A stretch of DNA of 64,000 nucleotides from Epiperipatus broadwayi. Its lineage: Eukaryota; Onychophora; Udeonychophora; Euonychophora; Peripatidae. The translations under genes were made by a program, and so were the position numbers. Below are positions 1 through 9,870 of the stretch, in pieces (position 1 is the stretch's first letter; every line of letters begins with the position of its first letter). The stretch is from the NCBI GenBank assembly GCA_028023455.1, contig JAQFVV010012512.1, positions 3,815,935 to 3,879,934 of the forward strand, in the 5' to 3' direction. Under the pieces are notes generated by a model. It did no database searches. It had not been told where the DNA came from and was given only the letters and a program-made list of their open reading frames with translations.

Positions 1-2
1 AT

Positions 3-989
3 TTCTCTACTATTAATTCCACTTTTATTGGTACTAAAACACTTGCCATAGATATAATTGCTGTTGCAGTCTTATCTTGCCTTACAGCTCCAATCGCAAT
101 TTCTGGAAATATCATCATAATCACTTTTATTATTCGGAAACGTTTGTGGACACCTTTTAATATTTACATTACAAATCTATCAATGGCAGATACAGTTTTG
201 GGATTATTTACTTTAAACAATGATGCCTTAATTCCTCTTAATCAGTGTTGGCCCTTTGGAAAAATGTGTTGTGCTATATATGCTTTAGCCAGTGTGTTTT
301 CATATCATGAGTCATTATGGTCCTTAACTATTATTGCCATTGACAGAGTTTGGTCTATTTCCTGGTCTGTTCATTATAGATCAAAGAAGGGTATAAAAAC
401 ATCATTGATTCTTATCTTAATAAAATCTTGCATAGCTGGATGTTTTTCATTTCCTATGATTGCATCCTATTTATGGAATTCTGGTTATATTGATCCAAAA
501 TGTTTTTATTCTTTTAACGTTAATCCAAAAATTGCTTTCTTTAGTGATGTTTTTGGAATTTTTGTACCTATTATTGTCAGTTGTCTTTGCTATCTGAGAA
601 TTATGTTATTTATGAGAAAAAGAATTAAGCAAATCCAAGTTCGTAATAATCCTACCATGAATGCCATAACTCAAAATGAAAACAGACCACAATTAACCAA
701 AAGAGAAGAGGAGAAACTTAGCCGAGAGAAAGCTGTTCACAAATCTATCAACGAAATTGTTGGAGCCTTTTTAGTAACATTTCTACCATTTACATTTGTT
801 AAGTTTATTAGTATTACTTTACCTAATATTGTTATTCCTTCTTATGTTTTTATGCTGACATTCTATTTAGGATCCAGTAATTCATGCTTTAATGTAATGG
901 TATTTATCAGAAATAATGCAGAAATAAAACAGTTTTTAAAAGAACTTGTGGGAATTAAATCTGACAAAAGTTCCATTTCCTCTAATTAA
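3..989 (+). CDS. Class A G-protein-coupled receptor, amine/muscarinic-like but divergent; 5' end outside window
   Basis: The frame is open from the first complete codon to a TAA at 987-989, giving 328 residues of a seven-helix receptor lacking only its N-terminus. Visible landmarks (residue 1 at base 3): helix 1 with Gly-Asn at 35-36, helix 2 with LSMAD ending at Asp63, the helix 3 disulfide Cys at 90, Asp-Arg at 114-115, a basic third intracellular loop of about 60 residues, helix 6 around 250-275, helix 7 and a short tail. The loop-3/helix-6 junction (REKAVHKS then AFLVTFLP) aligns well with muscarinic receptors. Key positions are changed: Ser97 where amine receptors have Asp3.32, DRV for DRY, Phe260 for the helix 6 toggle Trp, and NSCFN for NPxxY. 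No intron is seen. Possible polyadenylation signals AATAAA lie at 1006-1011 and 1054-1059. Receptor identity is firm; the ligand is unknown and a biogenic amine is doubtful. A diverged chemosensory or orphan receptor is possible. Confidence 0.88.
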   Translation, partial: FSTINSTFIGTKTLAIDIIAVAVLSCLTAPIAISGNIIIITFIIRKRLWTPFNIYITNLSMADTVLGLFTLNNDALIPLNQCWPFGKMCCAIYALASVFSYHESLWSLTIIAIDRVWSISWSVHYRSKKGIKTSLILILIKSCIAGCFSFPMIASYLWNSGYIDPKCFYSFNVNPKIAFFSDVFGIFVPIIVSCLCYLRIMLFMRKRIKQIQVRNNPTMNAITQNENRPQLTKREEEKLSREKAVHKSINEIVGAFLVTFLPFTFVKFISITLPNIVIPSYVFMLTFYLGSSNSCFNVMVFIRNNAEIKQFLKELVGIKSDKSSISSN

Positions 990-1768
990 TTAAATAGGAG
1001 AATCAAATAAATACTATTATTGTACTTATTTTGCATTGTTTACTTACAAAATTAATAAATTGTACTGAAGAAATTCAACTATTTCATATTAGTACAATAC
1101 ATTGTTTAATGCATATGATCTGATATAAAATTGTTCCTCCTTAAACAAAGTCTGAGGTTTCAATGCATAGATTATATGCTTAGAAACCATTTTACCCAAG
1201 TTAAATAATCCACTCTCAAATCATAATATATGACAATAAACCCATATACTTCTTACTGAATCAGAATGCTAAAGCACTCCCTATTGAGTTCTAAGAAAAA
1301 GAAGATAATTGATATCTGTACTTTTACATGTATGTATATATACAGATTGCAATTATTATTGATACTGTTTAAGTGTTGACTGGTTTCATGTATGTATTTA
1401 CATTATATACCTATCTATCTTTGTGCATTATTAGTTTTATTATTTAAATAATACATAGTTTGAGTGCAGTTTGGAAGTCGTAATTGATTATTTGTTAATT
1501 TGCTTTTAAAACAGGCTACATTTACCTGTTCAATGGGGTTTATTTTAAAAAAAATTAATTAATAAATTCAGTCTCTGTAGTTAAGTTGCAATCTTTAGTA
1601 TCTATATAAACATACACTTTTATTGCTTAAAGGAAATTCCCTTGACAACAGATTGAGATTGTAAATTGTTATTGATATTGGTATTGTTTAAACATTAAAT
1701 GCTTTGCATACCTTTATATATAAATATGTGTGTGAATAAATTACAGAATACATAAAGCTTGATAATAT
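990..1768. other. AT-rich flank of the receptor gene
   Basis: No coding signal, tRNA or recognisable transposon was seen. It probably contains the receptor's 3' untranslated region and flanking DNA. Confidence 0.5.
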
Positions 1769-1929
1769 TCATATATAATACAACCAATGACTACAGTTTC
1801 AACTACATTACCTGTCATTAAAAATTCAAGTCTGAATCACTCACAAATTTCCTACATCTATGGTGCATGATTCAGACTTGGGTTTTTAAAGGCAGATAAT
1901 GGGGTTGAAACTATAGCAGTTGGTTGTAT

Positions 1930-1936
<7 letters not shown>
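1769..1936. repeat. Imperfect inverted repeat with ~70-bp arms
   Basis: The left arm (about 1769-1838) read in reverse complement matches about 1868-1936 with scattered mismatches and small indels; both contain TGATTCAGACTTG and GGTTGTATTATATAT. About 29 bp separate the arms. Each arm read outward has a GAAACTRTAG-like stretch, but no complete ribozyme core could be assembled. Confidence 0.65.
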
Positions 1937-1999
<63 letters not shown>

Positions 2000-2000
2000 A
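1931..2000. repeat. Compound (AT)n/(GT)n microsatellite
   Basis: Alternating AT and GT dinucleotide runs, directly at the end of the inverted repeat. Confidence 0.95.
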
Positions 2001-2242
2001 AGTTTACCACTAGCTCAAAACAAGCTTTAATTATAAGTGCCAACAGAGAAAGAATTCAAAATCTCTATCAGAAAATATATATAATAATCAAAAAAGCAAA
2101 TCATATATAATATGACATTGCTTTTAAAAAGCTTATATTTACAAATATGTAGTGTAGAGAGCATACCAATAACTCAAAAAAGCTCTTATTTAATAAGTGT
2201 GGTAAGAGAAAATATTTAAAATCTCTATCTAGAATATTCATA

Positions 2243-2290
2243 TCACCAGACCAATTGGTTTTGAGCTTGTGGCTCACATCAGTAAGGAGC
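2243..2290 (-). ncRNA. Hammerhead ribozyme, family B, slightly degenerate
   Basis: Read on the minus strand: CTGATG followed by a 4-bp helix II GAGC/GCTC with loop CACAA, then AAAACC, a helix III hairpin ACCAATTGGT, and GGTC at the cleavage position. Two core bases are changed (A9 to U, G12 to A), and helix I is only partly paired, so this copy is probably weak or inactive. Confidence 0.65.
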
Positions 2291-2576
2291 TAGAACATTC
2301 AGACACTAGATCTAAAATATCAACTCAAAACCCAGCACTTATTTAATATGTAACTATTGAGAAAAAAATCTGAAATTTTCAGACATAAAAATGTCTTTAA
2401 ATCCAGCTATATAACTTAAAGAGCTATATGGGACTGAACCAAATTCAGATCTACTATATATTAACAGCCTTAGCATCACCAAAGCCTTAAAGGTAAAATT
2501 ATAATAATCAATAAAGCAAGTCATATATAACATGACATTGCTTTTAAAAAGCTTGTATTTACAAATATGTAATATA

Positions 2577-2613
2577 GGTGAGCCATAAGCTCAAAAACAA
2601 TTCATCTGGGGAT
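2577..2613 (+). ncRNA. Hammerhead 3' half, family B relic
   Basis: Helix II GAGC/GCTC with loop CATAA is kept, followed by a worn helix III and TCTGGGGA. The CTGATGA strand is missing at the point where the inverted minus-strand unit joins. Confidence 0.5.
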
Positions 2614-2983
2614 AAAAATATTATAGAGATTTTTAATATTTTCTCTTACTGTACTTATTAAATAAGAGATTGTTTGAGTTATTGGTACACTCCCTATATT
2701 ACATACTTGTAAATGCAAGCTTATTAAAAGGAAGGTCATGTTATATATGACTTGCTTTATTGATTATTATAATTTTATCTTTAAGGCTTTGGCAATGCTA
2801 AGGCTATTAATATATCGTAGATCTGAATTTGATTCAGTCCCATATAGCTATTTCTATTAGATAGCTGGATTTCAACACATTTTTATGTCTGAAAATTTCA
2901 GACTTTTTTCTCAATAGTTACATATTAAATAAGTTCTGGGTTTTGAGTTGATATTTTAGATCTAGTGTCTGAATGTTCTAGCC

Positions 2984-3030
2984 CCTCCCTGAGATGAGCG
3001 ATAAGTTTGAAACCAATTGGTCTGGGGATA
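2984..3030 (+). ncRNA. Hammerhead ribozyme, family B, core with 2-nt insertion
   Basis: CTGA-GA-TGA has two extra bases in the first core strand. GAAA, the helix III hairpin ACCAATTGGT and the cleavage triplet GTC are intact, followed by TGGGGA, which partly pairs with CCTCC upstream as helix I. Helix II has decayed. Confidence 0.6.
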
Positions 3031-3120
3031 AGAATATTCCAAATAGAGATTTTAAGTATTTTTTCTTACCACACTTTTTAAATAAGAGCCTGTTTGAGCT
3101 ATTGGTACACTTCTTATATT

Positions 3121-3121
<1 letters not shown>

Positions 3122-3154
<33 letters not shown>
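3122..3154. repeat. (AC)n(AT)n microsatellite
   Basis: Pure AC then AT dinucleotides at the right edge of the family B element. Confidence 0.95.
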
Positions 3155-3274
3155 TCAAAAGTTTTATCTTATGCTATGGATTGAGAGTATTTCACCTCCT
3201 CAATAAACCATTTTTGGGTGTTAATCTAGTTATTATATGTATACGTTATTATTTTCTGAATTACAAACAAACAT

Positions 3275-3505
3275 AAGTTTTAAAACCATCAAAACATCAC
3301 ATGTTCACCATTTTATATGCTTACACAGACTTAATAACCATAGCAAACAGTACTGCCACCACAAGCTAGAAACAAGTCTGGGGATATTGAATGAATAGGC
3401 AATAGATAGGAATTTTATGCACAAACATTCCTACATCCATTGATTATGGTGGCTTGCACTGGATGGCAGCCACTACTGTATGTAGAGTTTGCTAATGTTG
3501 TAACA
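3275..3505. mobile_element. Hammerhead element relic, family A, head-to-head junction
   Basis: Bases 3275-3352 match the minus-oriented inner unit of the family A element near 61.5 kb; 3353-3505 match its plus-oriented end. The plus part begins inside the ribozyme: helix II remains, then GAAAC, AAGTC and TGGGGATATT at 3357-3388, and the first core strand is lost. This is the same minus-then-plus joining seen in the other copies. Confidence 0.6.
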
Positions 3506-3529
3506 AGATTTCTAGGTATTTAAGGATAT

Positions 3530-4855
3530 TTTCTTTACATATCATACCATTTACAATTTTCTTAAACATTTTAACAATATTATTTTTTATATCAAAACTA
3601 TTCTGTCAGTTTTGACTGTCTTTCATTCATCATCAGAGTTACAATATCCAAATATATAATTATATAATTAATTTATTTTTATACACATATTCATATACAT
3701 AATTAAATACACAAAATAAAGCATACATTTTAACATGACCATTATAAATAATCATTTCCTATTTTATTACTTTACTCTTAATTAATTCTATTCACATTTA
3801 TTTTATTTTACTTTATTTTATTTTTAAAATTATTTATTATAATTTTAATTTTAAAAAATACTCACTTTTTATTATACTATTTAATACGTATTATTGTCAT
3901 TTTACTTATATTTTTAATCAATTTCTAATCTTTTCTTATTTCTCTTAAATATTTTATAATTATCTATTAACTTTTTCCACATTACAAATTACCTTTTTTG
4001 CATTATAAAATTACTCACCTTTTTAAAATCCTATTTCGAAAAACCCAACTGACAAAAATTTTCAAAATTTTTATACTTGCTTAACATCTTCTATCTTCAT
4101 TTTTTTTTTCAACTTTATTCTTTTAACCTTTTTCAAATTCAAACCATTATTAATAATAATTGTTTATAAAAATTATTGTCTTTATCCCAAAATCCCTATT
4201 AAGATTTTGTTTTGTATTTTTAATCAATATTGCCTCTTTAATTTTCCTATCTCTTCTATTATTTTTATAATTAATTTTTTTATACTACCTTTCTCAAACC
4301 TGTGACCTGATTCTAATGAATGCAAATAAATATGTGATCTCTTATCATATATATGTTGAATTAATCTTGTATAAACTGAATTCTTTGCTTCTCCTACATT
4401 ATATTGACAATCTACAAGGTTATGATGGTTATGGAGTAACAAAACTATGAAAGCAGTCAGCCTAAATAAATTAGTTTTTATATTTTTACTTTTACATGAC
4501 TTGCATTCAATTTTATATAATCCATTTATGCATTTTTCTACTTTTCTCACTCATTTATTATCTAATATATTTAGTATATTCTTCCTTCTTTTATTTACTA
4601 TCTTAAATTTTATTACATTATTAAACTTTTTATTAATTATAATAATTATTTTATTCATACTTTTACAATACTATTATTATAAGTTTTAATATCTATATAT
4701 TTATTCTTATCTATTTTATTTTTTCTACATATTATCCCATTATTTTTGTTAAATTTTTCTTCTGATTTTCTTATGCTTTCTTCTATAACTTTTCTGGATA
4801 TTTGTTATCTCTAAACTCTTTAATTATCTTTTCTATCTGTTTACTATACTCTTCT
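3530..4855 (-). mobile_element. Penelope-like element, inverted 3' part
   Basis: On the minus strand this is a 1.3-kb copy of the endonuclease end of a PLE, a mirror image of 4921-6160. The two copies match closely for long stretches with a spacer of about 65 bp between their heads. The end near 3600-3640 carries CTGATGATGA followed at a distance by CAGTCAAAAC, a decayed form of the hammerhead-like core of the plus copy. PLEs are known for inverted and tandem part copies around insertions, and this fits. Confidence 0.85.
4224..4550 (-). pseudogene. PLE GIY-YIG endonuclease domain, inverted copy
   Basis: A 108-residue open frame on the minus strand. NGLYKIECKSC is the Cys-rich approach to the endonuclease; further on come VGEAKNSVYTRLIQH and SHIYLHSLESGH, the typical GIY-YIG region with Arg in TRL and the paired histidines of PLE endonucleases. 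An insertion of about 20 unrelated residues after KSKNIKTN separates the Cys pair from the GIY-YIG core, suggesting decay or a frameshifted stretch. The upstream linker to the reverse transcriptase lies in other frames up to about 4855. The domain nicks target DNA in an active element; this copy cannot make a full protein. Confidence 0.8.
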
Positions 4856-5112
4856 TCATTTGAGCAATATTTCTAAGCTGTGTATATAATTGAATTTATA
4901 TTACTTATTTTATACTTAACATCTAGTAAACAGGTAGAATTGATAATTAAAGAGTTGGAGATAATGAATATCCAGAAAAAGTTATAGAAGAAAGCATAAG
5001 AAAATCAGAAAAAAAATTTAACAAAAATAATGGAATAGTATGTAGAAAAAATAAAATAGATAAGAATAAATATATAGGTATTAAACCTTATAATAATAAT
5101 ATTGTAAAAAGT

Positions 5113-5540
5113 ATGAATAAAATAATTATTGGAATTAATAAAAAGTTTAATAATGTAATAAAATTTAAGATAATCAATAAAAGAACCAAGAATAAACTTA
5201 ATATGTTGGATAATAAATATGGAATGAAAGTAGAAAATTGCTTAAATGGAGTATATAAAATTCAATGCAAGTCATGTGAAAGTAAAAATGTAAAAACTAA
5301 TTTTAGAGAAAAAACAAAGAATTAAATTTATACAAGATTAATTCAACATAAATATGATAAGAGATTCCCTATTTATTTGCATTCATTAGAAATGGGTCAT
5401 ATGCTTGAGAAAGATAGTATAAAAATAATTAATTATTCAAATAATAGAAGGGATAGGAAAATTAAAGAGGCAATATTGATTAAAAATATAAAACCAAATC
5501 TTAATGGGGATTTTAGTGTAAAGTCAATAATTTTATAAGC
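5113..5540 (+). pseudogene. PLE GIY-YIG endonuclease, broken
   Basis: The first piece (to 5325) holds NCLNGVYKIQCKSC, the Cys-rich segment. After a stop, the frame continues with IYTRLIQHKYDKR, IYLHSLEMGH and DRKIKEAILIKNIKPNLN, ending near 5540. This is the conserved core and tail of PLE endonucleases. The part that should contain the YIG/YVG motif and the start of the helix is deleted, so the domain is inactive. The tail KIKEAxxIK..PxLN is typical of the family. Confidence 0.8.
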
Positions 5541-6060
5541 AATTATTATTAATGATAGTTTGAATCTGAAAAAGGTTAAAAGAATAAAGTTGAAAAAAAA
5601 TGATGATAGAGGGAAGTGTTAAACTAGTATAAAAATTTTAAAAAATTTTGTCAGTTGGGTTTTTAGAAATAGGATTGTAAAGAGAGGAGCAATTTTGTAA
5701 CATAAAAAAGTAATTTGTAATGTGGAAAAAGTTAATAGATAATTATAAAATATTTAATAAAAATAAAAGAAGGTTAGAAGTTGATTAAAAATATAAGTAA
5801 AATGATATGAATATGTATTAAATAGTAGAATAAAAAGTTAAGGTTTTTTAAAATTAAAATTATAATAAATAATTTTAAAAATAAAATGAAATAATATAAA
5901 ATAAATATGAATAGAATTAATTAAGAGTAGAGTAATAAAATGGGATGTGATTATTTATAATGGTCAAGTTAAAATTTATGTTTAATTTCTCTATTTAATT
6001 ATGCATATGAATATGTGTATAAAATGTGTTAATTGTATAATTATATATTTGGATATTGTA

Positions 6061-6125
6061 GCTCTGATGATGACTGCAGGACAGTCGAAACTGTTAGAAT
6101 AAAGTTTTGATATAAAAAATAGTAT
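6061..6125 (+). ncRNA. Hammerhead-like motif at the PLE end
   Basis: CTGATGA at 6064-6070, a 5-bp hairpin GACTG/CAGTC after one extra U, and GAAA at 6087-6090. PLEs are known to carry hammerhead ribozymes in their terminal repeats. I could not build a convincing helix I here, so it may be inactive. Confidence 0.45.
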
Positions 6126-6159
6126 TGTTAAAGTGTTTATGAAAGTTGTAAAAGGTATA

Positions 6160-7975
6160 TATAAAGGTAGAAATCAATACATAGAAAGAGGAAGAAGAAA
6201 TTATATTACTTCCATAAGAAGTGAAAACCCTGAAGGTCAAGAATATAAAAAAGCAGTATTTGAGTGTATAATATATGATTGTGGAAAATATACATAATAT
6301 TAAAGCATTTTTGGAATATATTAGAGGATTGGAAGATGTAGGTACATCAAAAATTGTAAATAAAAGATGTGTATTTTAAGTGCGATATTTAGATAATGAA
6401 ATTAAATAATTTGAAAAATAATATAAAACTTTTAAAGGATTATGAAAAATATAAAGTTATACTTAATTTTATATGGTTGGATAAACCAAGGAAAATGATA
6501 AATGATAAAAGAAATTATGTGAAGAATATTGAGAAGAAAATTTTAAAGAGATATATTAAACAAAGTTATAAAATGAAAAGTAAAGTATATAAAGATACTA
6601 ATAATATGGAAGAGTTTTTGCAAAAAAAGGATAACTTTAGAGAAGAAGAGATTTTTAGGAATTTATGTAATGAAAATATGGATATTATAAATAGAAATGC
6701 AATAATAAAACATAAAAAAATAGATTGAAAAATGGAAAAGAAATTAAAGATTATAAAGAAAGACTTAATAAATATAAACAAAAGATTTGTAATTTAATAA
6801 ACATTGAGCTAACTGAAGAAAGAAAATATATACTAAGTAAAGGTATAAAATATGTACCATGTGGAGTATACAAAAATAAGGATATAATAGAAGTGCAAGC
6901 ATTAGTAGAGAAAATAGCACAAAAGTATTTAGAGAGTAATTATGGTATATATTATTATTATTAAAATAAGGATATTAATAATATAATTAATATGAAGGGT
7001 AAATTATGGATGGAAATTTTTTAAGAAGAAGTGAATAATATGGTGTATAAAATAAAAAATAAAAAGTATTGAAAATAAGGATAAAAAGAAAAATAAGAGG
7101 ATTAATAATTTAAATAATGCAATTAAAATAAAAGAGATTAAAGAAATAAAGGATAAATATAAAAAAGAAATACAATTTAAAAAGTCAGATAAAGGTAATA
7201 AATTAGTATTAATAAGATAAAGAAGAATATATTGCTGAAATGAATAAATTGTTGTTAAAATAAAGAAAGATGATACTAAATTAAAAAATGAAAAGATTTA
7301 TGAGTTAGTAAAAGAGGTATATAATAATGGATCAATAGATAGAAAAATATTTGCATTTTTGGAAATAAAAATTGGGTATGGCAAGAATATATAGAGCATC
7401 AAAAATATTTAATGAAGTGGTCCCTTTAAGACCAATTATAAATGGTACAAATTCATATTTTGATACAATATCTAAATGGATATCAAATAATATTTTTAAG
7501 AAGTATATTAATGATAAAAGTAGCTTTTATATTAAAAATAATAAAGACTTAATAAAAGAAATTAAAGATAAAATAAATATATATAATAGTTATAGGTTGA
7601 TTATGGTAAAAATAGATGTTGTGTCAATGTATACAAATATAAATGTGGAAGAAGCAATACAGTTAGCAATAAAAAGATATAGAAATGATGAATATAAAGA
7701 AATTAAAATACCAATAGAGAAATTGAGAGAAATAATGAGAATTTGTTGTAAGGAGATTACATATGAATTTAATGGAGAATATTATAAACAAAAGAAGGGA
7801 TTACTAATAATAGGGGCATTAGGTGAGGTACTTAGTAATATATATATATATAGAGAGAGAGAGAGAATATGGAAGATTTAATGATTAATAAAAGGAATGG
7901 TCCAATTTTTATGAAAAGAAATGTTGATGATTATTTATTGATTTTTAATAAGAGTCAAAGGCAAATTGTCTCCTG
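6160..7975 (+). pseudogene. Penelope-like reverse transcriptase, 5' and central part, 3' truncated
   Basis: Several open stretches follow one PLE protein. At 6396-6964 lies a Lys-rich N-terminal region with LSKGIKYVPCG, a segment common before the RT core. At 7372-7881 lies the RT: VPLRPIING, then IDVVSMYTNI (first catalytic Asp), then KKGLLIIGALGEVLSNIYI, matching the QxxGxxMGxxLSPxLANIY motif with changes. A (GA)n run near 7850-7866 breaks the frame. The catalytic NVDDYLLI (family YVDD) follows at about 7915-7945 in the next frame. Homology stops near 7975, before the endonuclease. Several stops and shifts show it is dead. The RT would copy element RNA at a nicked target. Confidence 0.85.
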
Positions 7976-9040
7976 TCTTTTTAATTTGCTATCTCATTTT
8001 GTGAGTGTCTTCTTGTGGCTATCTGGTAGTCTTTACATATATATCTTATTTTTTTCAGTGCCCTGTTTTGCTTACAAAAGCATAAGGTGTCAGGTTATGA
8101 AGGGTGCAGTTCGGGGATTGATTCCAGAATGGGTATTTTCAGCGTTTGTACTTTTTATAAACTCTCAGACAATAACGCTATTTATTATTATCATTAGTCA
8201 TTTTATTAACAGTAATAAAATACTGCATTAACACAAAGTAAAAAAAAGTGACTGATATATATTTTTAAAGAAATATAATTAACAAAATTTTGAGAATAAT
8301 TTGCCAAGTTTGCCAAAGGATATTCCTAGTTATCAATGCATTATTCTTGTTAGAGATTAATAGGGTTAAGAGTTATCTACTTTTATATAAATATAAAAAA
8401 TGGCCTATTGTTGAAATTTAATATTACTTATTCTTGCTGTGAAATTCGTTAAAATTTATGACGCGACTCTAAAATTGGAGTTTAAATAAATTCAAATGGC
8501 AATCTAATATATATGGGTGTGTGTGTTAAGTATTAATTACAAAGGTGAATTTTATAAGAAAATCTAGTTTGTTTATTTTTGTCTGATAGTGATTATTATT
8601 CCGAGTGAAATGTGCGACGTCCCAATGTCTTAAGCAAGATTGTCCACTATATTATTTAAATGGAAACATGACGAATATTAAATAAAAACATCCCGTGTTA
8701 TTTACTGTGAAATCGAATGGTGGCTGAGGAAAGAGAAGTCGCTAGAAAATCTTGTATTAAAGCAATATAATAAATGAGCAGATGGCATTAGATGATTAAT
8801 GGAAAGTAAACAAACTTTCTGACACCTTTTCAGTCGGACTGTCTCGCGACCGCTATTCAAAACTCTTGTTTTCTTGCAAAGTTTTCAAATGTTTGGTTTA
8901 GTATGTCAGTGTTGAAGGTCATAGCTATCACGTAATATAACCTTTATGTGAATAAAAGTAATATTTTAACAGAAAAAAAATATCCAAGGCATATGGATAT
9001 TATTTAATAATTTTGCTATTGAATAACAATCACGTATTAT
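7976..9040. other. No gene seen
   Basis: AT-rich DNA right of the PLE truncation. An open frame of about 85 codons continues to 8231 but resembles nothing known. Confidence 0.4.
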
Positions 9041-9125
9041 ATACTTACTATATAGCTCAGTGCAGTGATAGAGTATTAAAATGTAGAAGTAAAGTCCTTG
9101 TTTCGATTTCACTTCTGACGCTTTC
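9041..9125 (+). mobile_element. tRNA-derived SINE-like segment
   Basis: TATAGCTCAGTGCAGTG resembles a pol III box A, and TTTCGATTTC about 55 bp later resembles box B, with tRNA-like spacing. The acceptor and anticodon arms are degenerate, so it is not a working tRNA. Confidence 0.5.
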
Positions 9126-9680
9126 GGCGCTTAGAAACCATCAAGTAGTAAAGCAATTTGATTATTTATTTAGGAATTGTACACTTAAATACTGTTAACT
9201 ATCAAGAAATAATGCTATTTTCAAGAACTCATGCTTGTATCAAAATTTTGCTATTACTTGTCTAGACACTATTTGTAAGTTGGTTTAATGGTGTTTTTTG
9301 AATAGATAATATGTCACAACTTTTTGACTTTTTTTCTTCAATCTTTTGGCTTCGCATATGAATTACAAGTATCGAGGTATTAACGAATTGTCCAGTGACG
9401 AAGAAATAAATAACTTTGTGTATTTCCTTGATCAACGATATAGTTGCATATTTTGATTCTGCCATACATATATATATATAAAGGATTTAGCAAATTGAGG
9501 TAAGTGGTAATGAGAATTCAGGTAACAAATAAACTAAACAGTGTACGATTTTCCACTATCTGCAATGTTTTCTTTATTATTAATTCTATTTAAGTAGCAA
9601 ATGTATTTCTATTACTTCAGTCTTTCATAAGTTTTAGATGGTAATGCTTAATAATCCTATTCAATAGTGTCCGCCTATGT
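9126..9680. other. No gene seen; short (AT)n at ~9464-9482
   Basis: AT-rich DNA with small unrelated open frames and one short dinucleotide run. Confidence 0.4.
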
Positions 9681-9870
9681 CCCCAGAATATGTTTCTAGC
9701 TCATGGTTTTATCAATGAGGAATTACAACATTGATCTAATATACCTGGACTTTTTAGATTTGCATTAGATGAAAATTCCAAGATCACTCGATCTTGATCC
9801 AAATTTTAGAAATTAGAAACTACCCTGAGGATATGGATAGCATAACCCTAAATAGGAGCACTATCATCAG
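9681..9870. mobile_element. Old hammerhead element, family A relic
   Basis: On the minus strand, 9681-9720 reads CCTCA, TTGATAA, a worn helix II, GAAAC, ATATTC, TGGGG. Helix I (CCTCA/TGGGG) still pairs over 5 bp and the layout is that of the 61-kb copies, with C3 and G8 mutated. On the plus strand, 9811-9860 holds GAAACTACCCTGAGGATAT and further family A sequence, the outward-facing partner. Confidence 0.5.

Larger units (their letters stand above)
2041..3121. mobile_element. Hammerhead-bearing tandem/inverted element, family B
   Basis: Left of about 2575 the units lie on the minus strand: 2070-2140 recurs at 2505-2575, a direct repeat with a period of about 435 bp. From about 2577 the units lie on the plus strand, and the segment 2607-3022 runs from one hammerhead cleavage position to the next, a 416-bp monomer. 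The minus and plus parts are inverted copies of each other (2150-2570 against 2680-3120). No protein is encoded. This layout, tandem short monomers with HHR ends and a head-to-head inverted partner, resembles metazoan retrozymes and the typical insertion structure of Penelope-like elements. It lies just left of a composite PLE. The element is noncoding and would depend on a reverse transcriptase from elsewhere (inference). Confidence 0.75.
4921..6160 (+). mobile_element. Penelope-like element, endonuclease half (plus copy)
   Basis: This plus-strand copy of the PLE 3' part has the linker in mixed frames, the endonuclease in two pieces, a 3' untranslated region, and a hammerhead-like motif near 6064. 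It is followed directly by the front half of another copy (6160-7975). The order is endonuclease half then reverse-transcriptase half, a tandem or permuted arrangement as produced by PLE pseudo-LTRs. Confidence 0.85.

Noticed and set aside
1769-1936. Possible hammerhead in the inverted repeat (GAAACTGTAGTC)
   Set aside because: The 3' half resembles a ribozyme but no CTGANGA strand with matching helix I is present in either arm.
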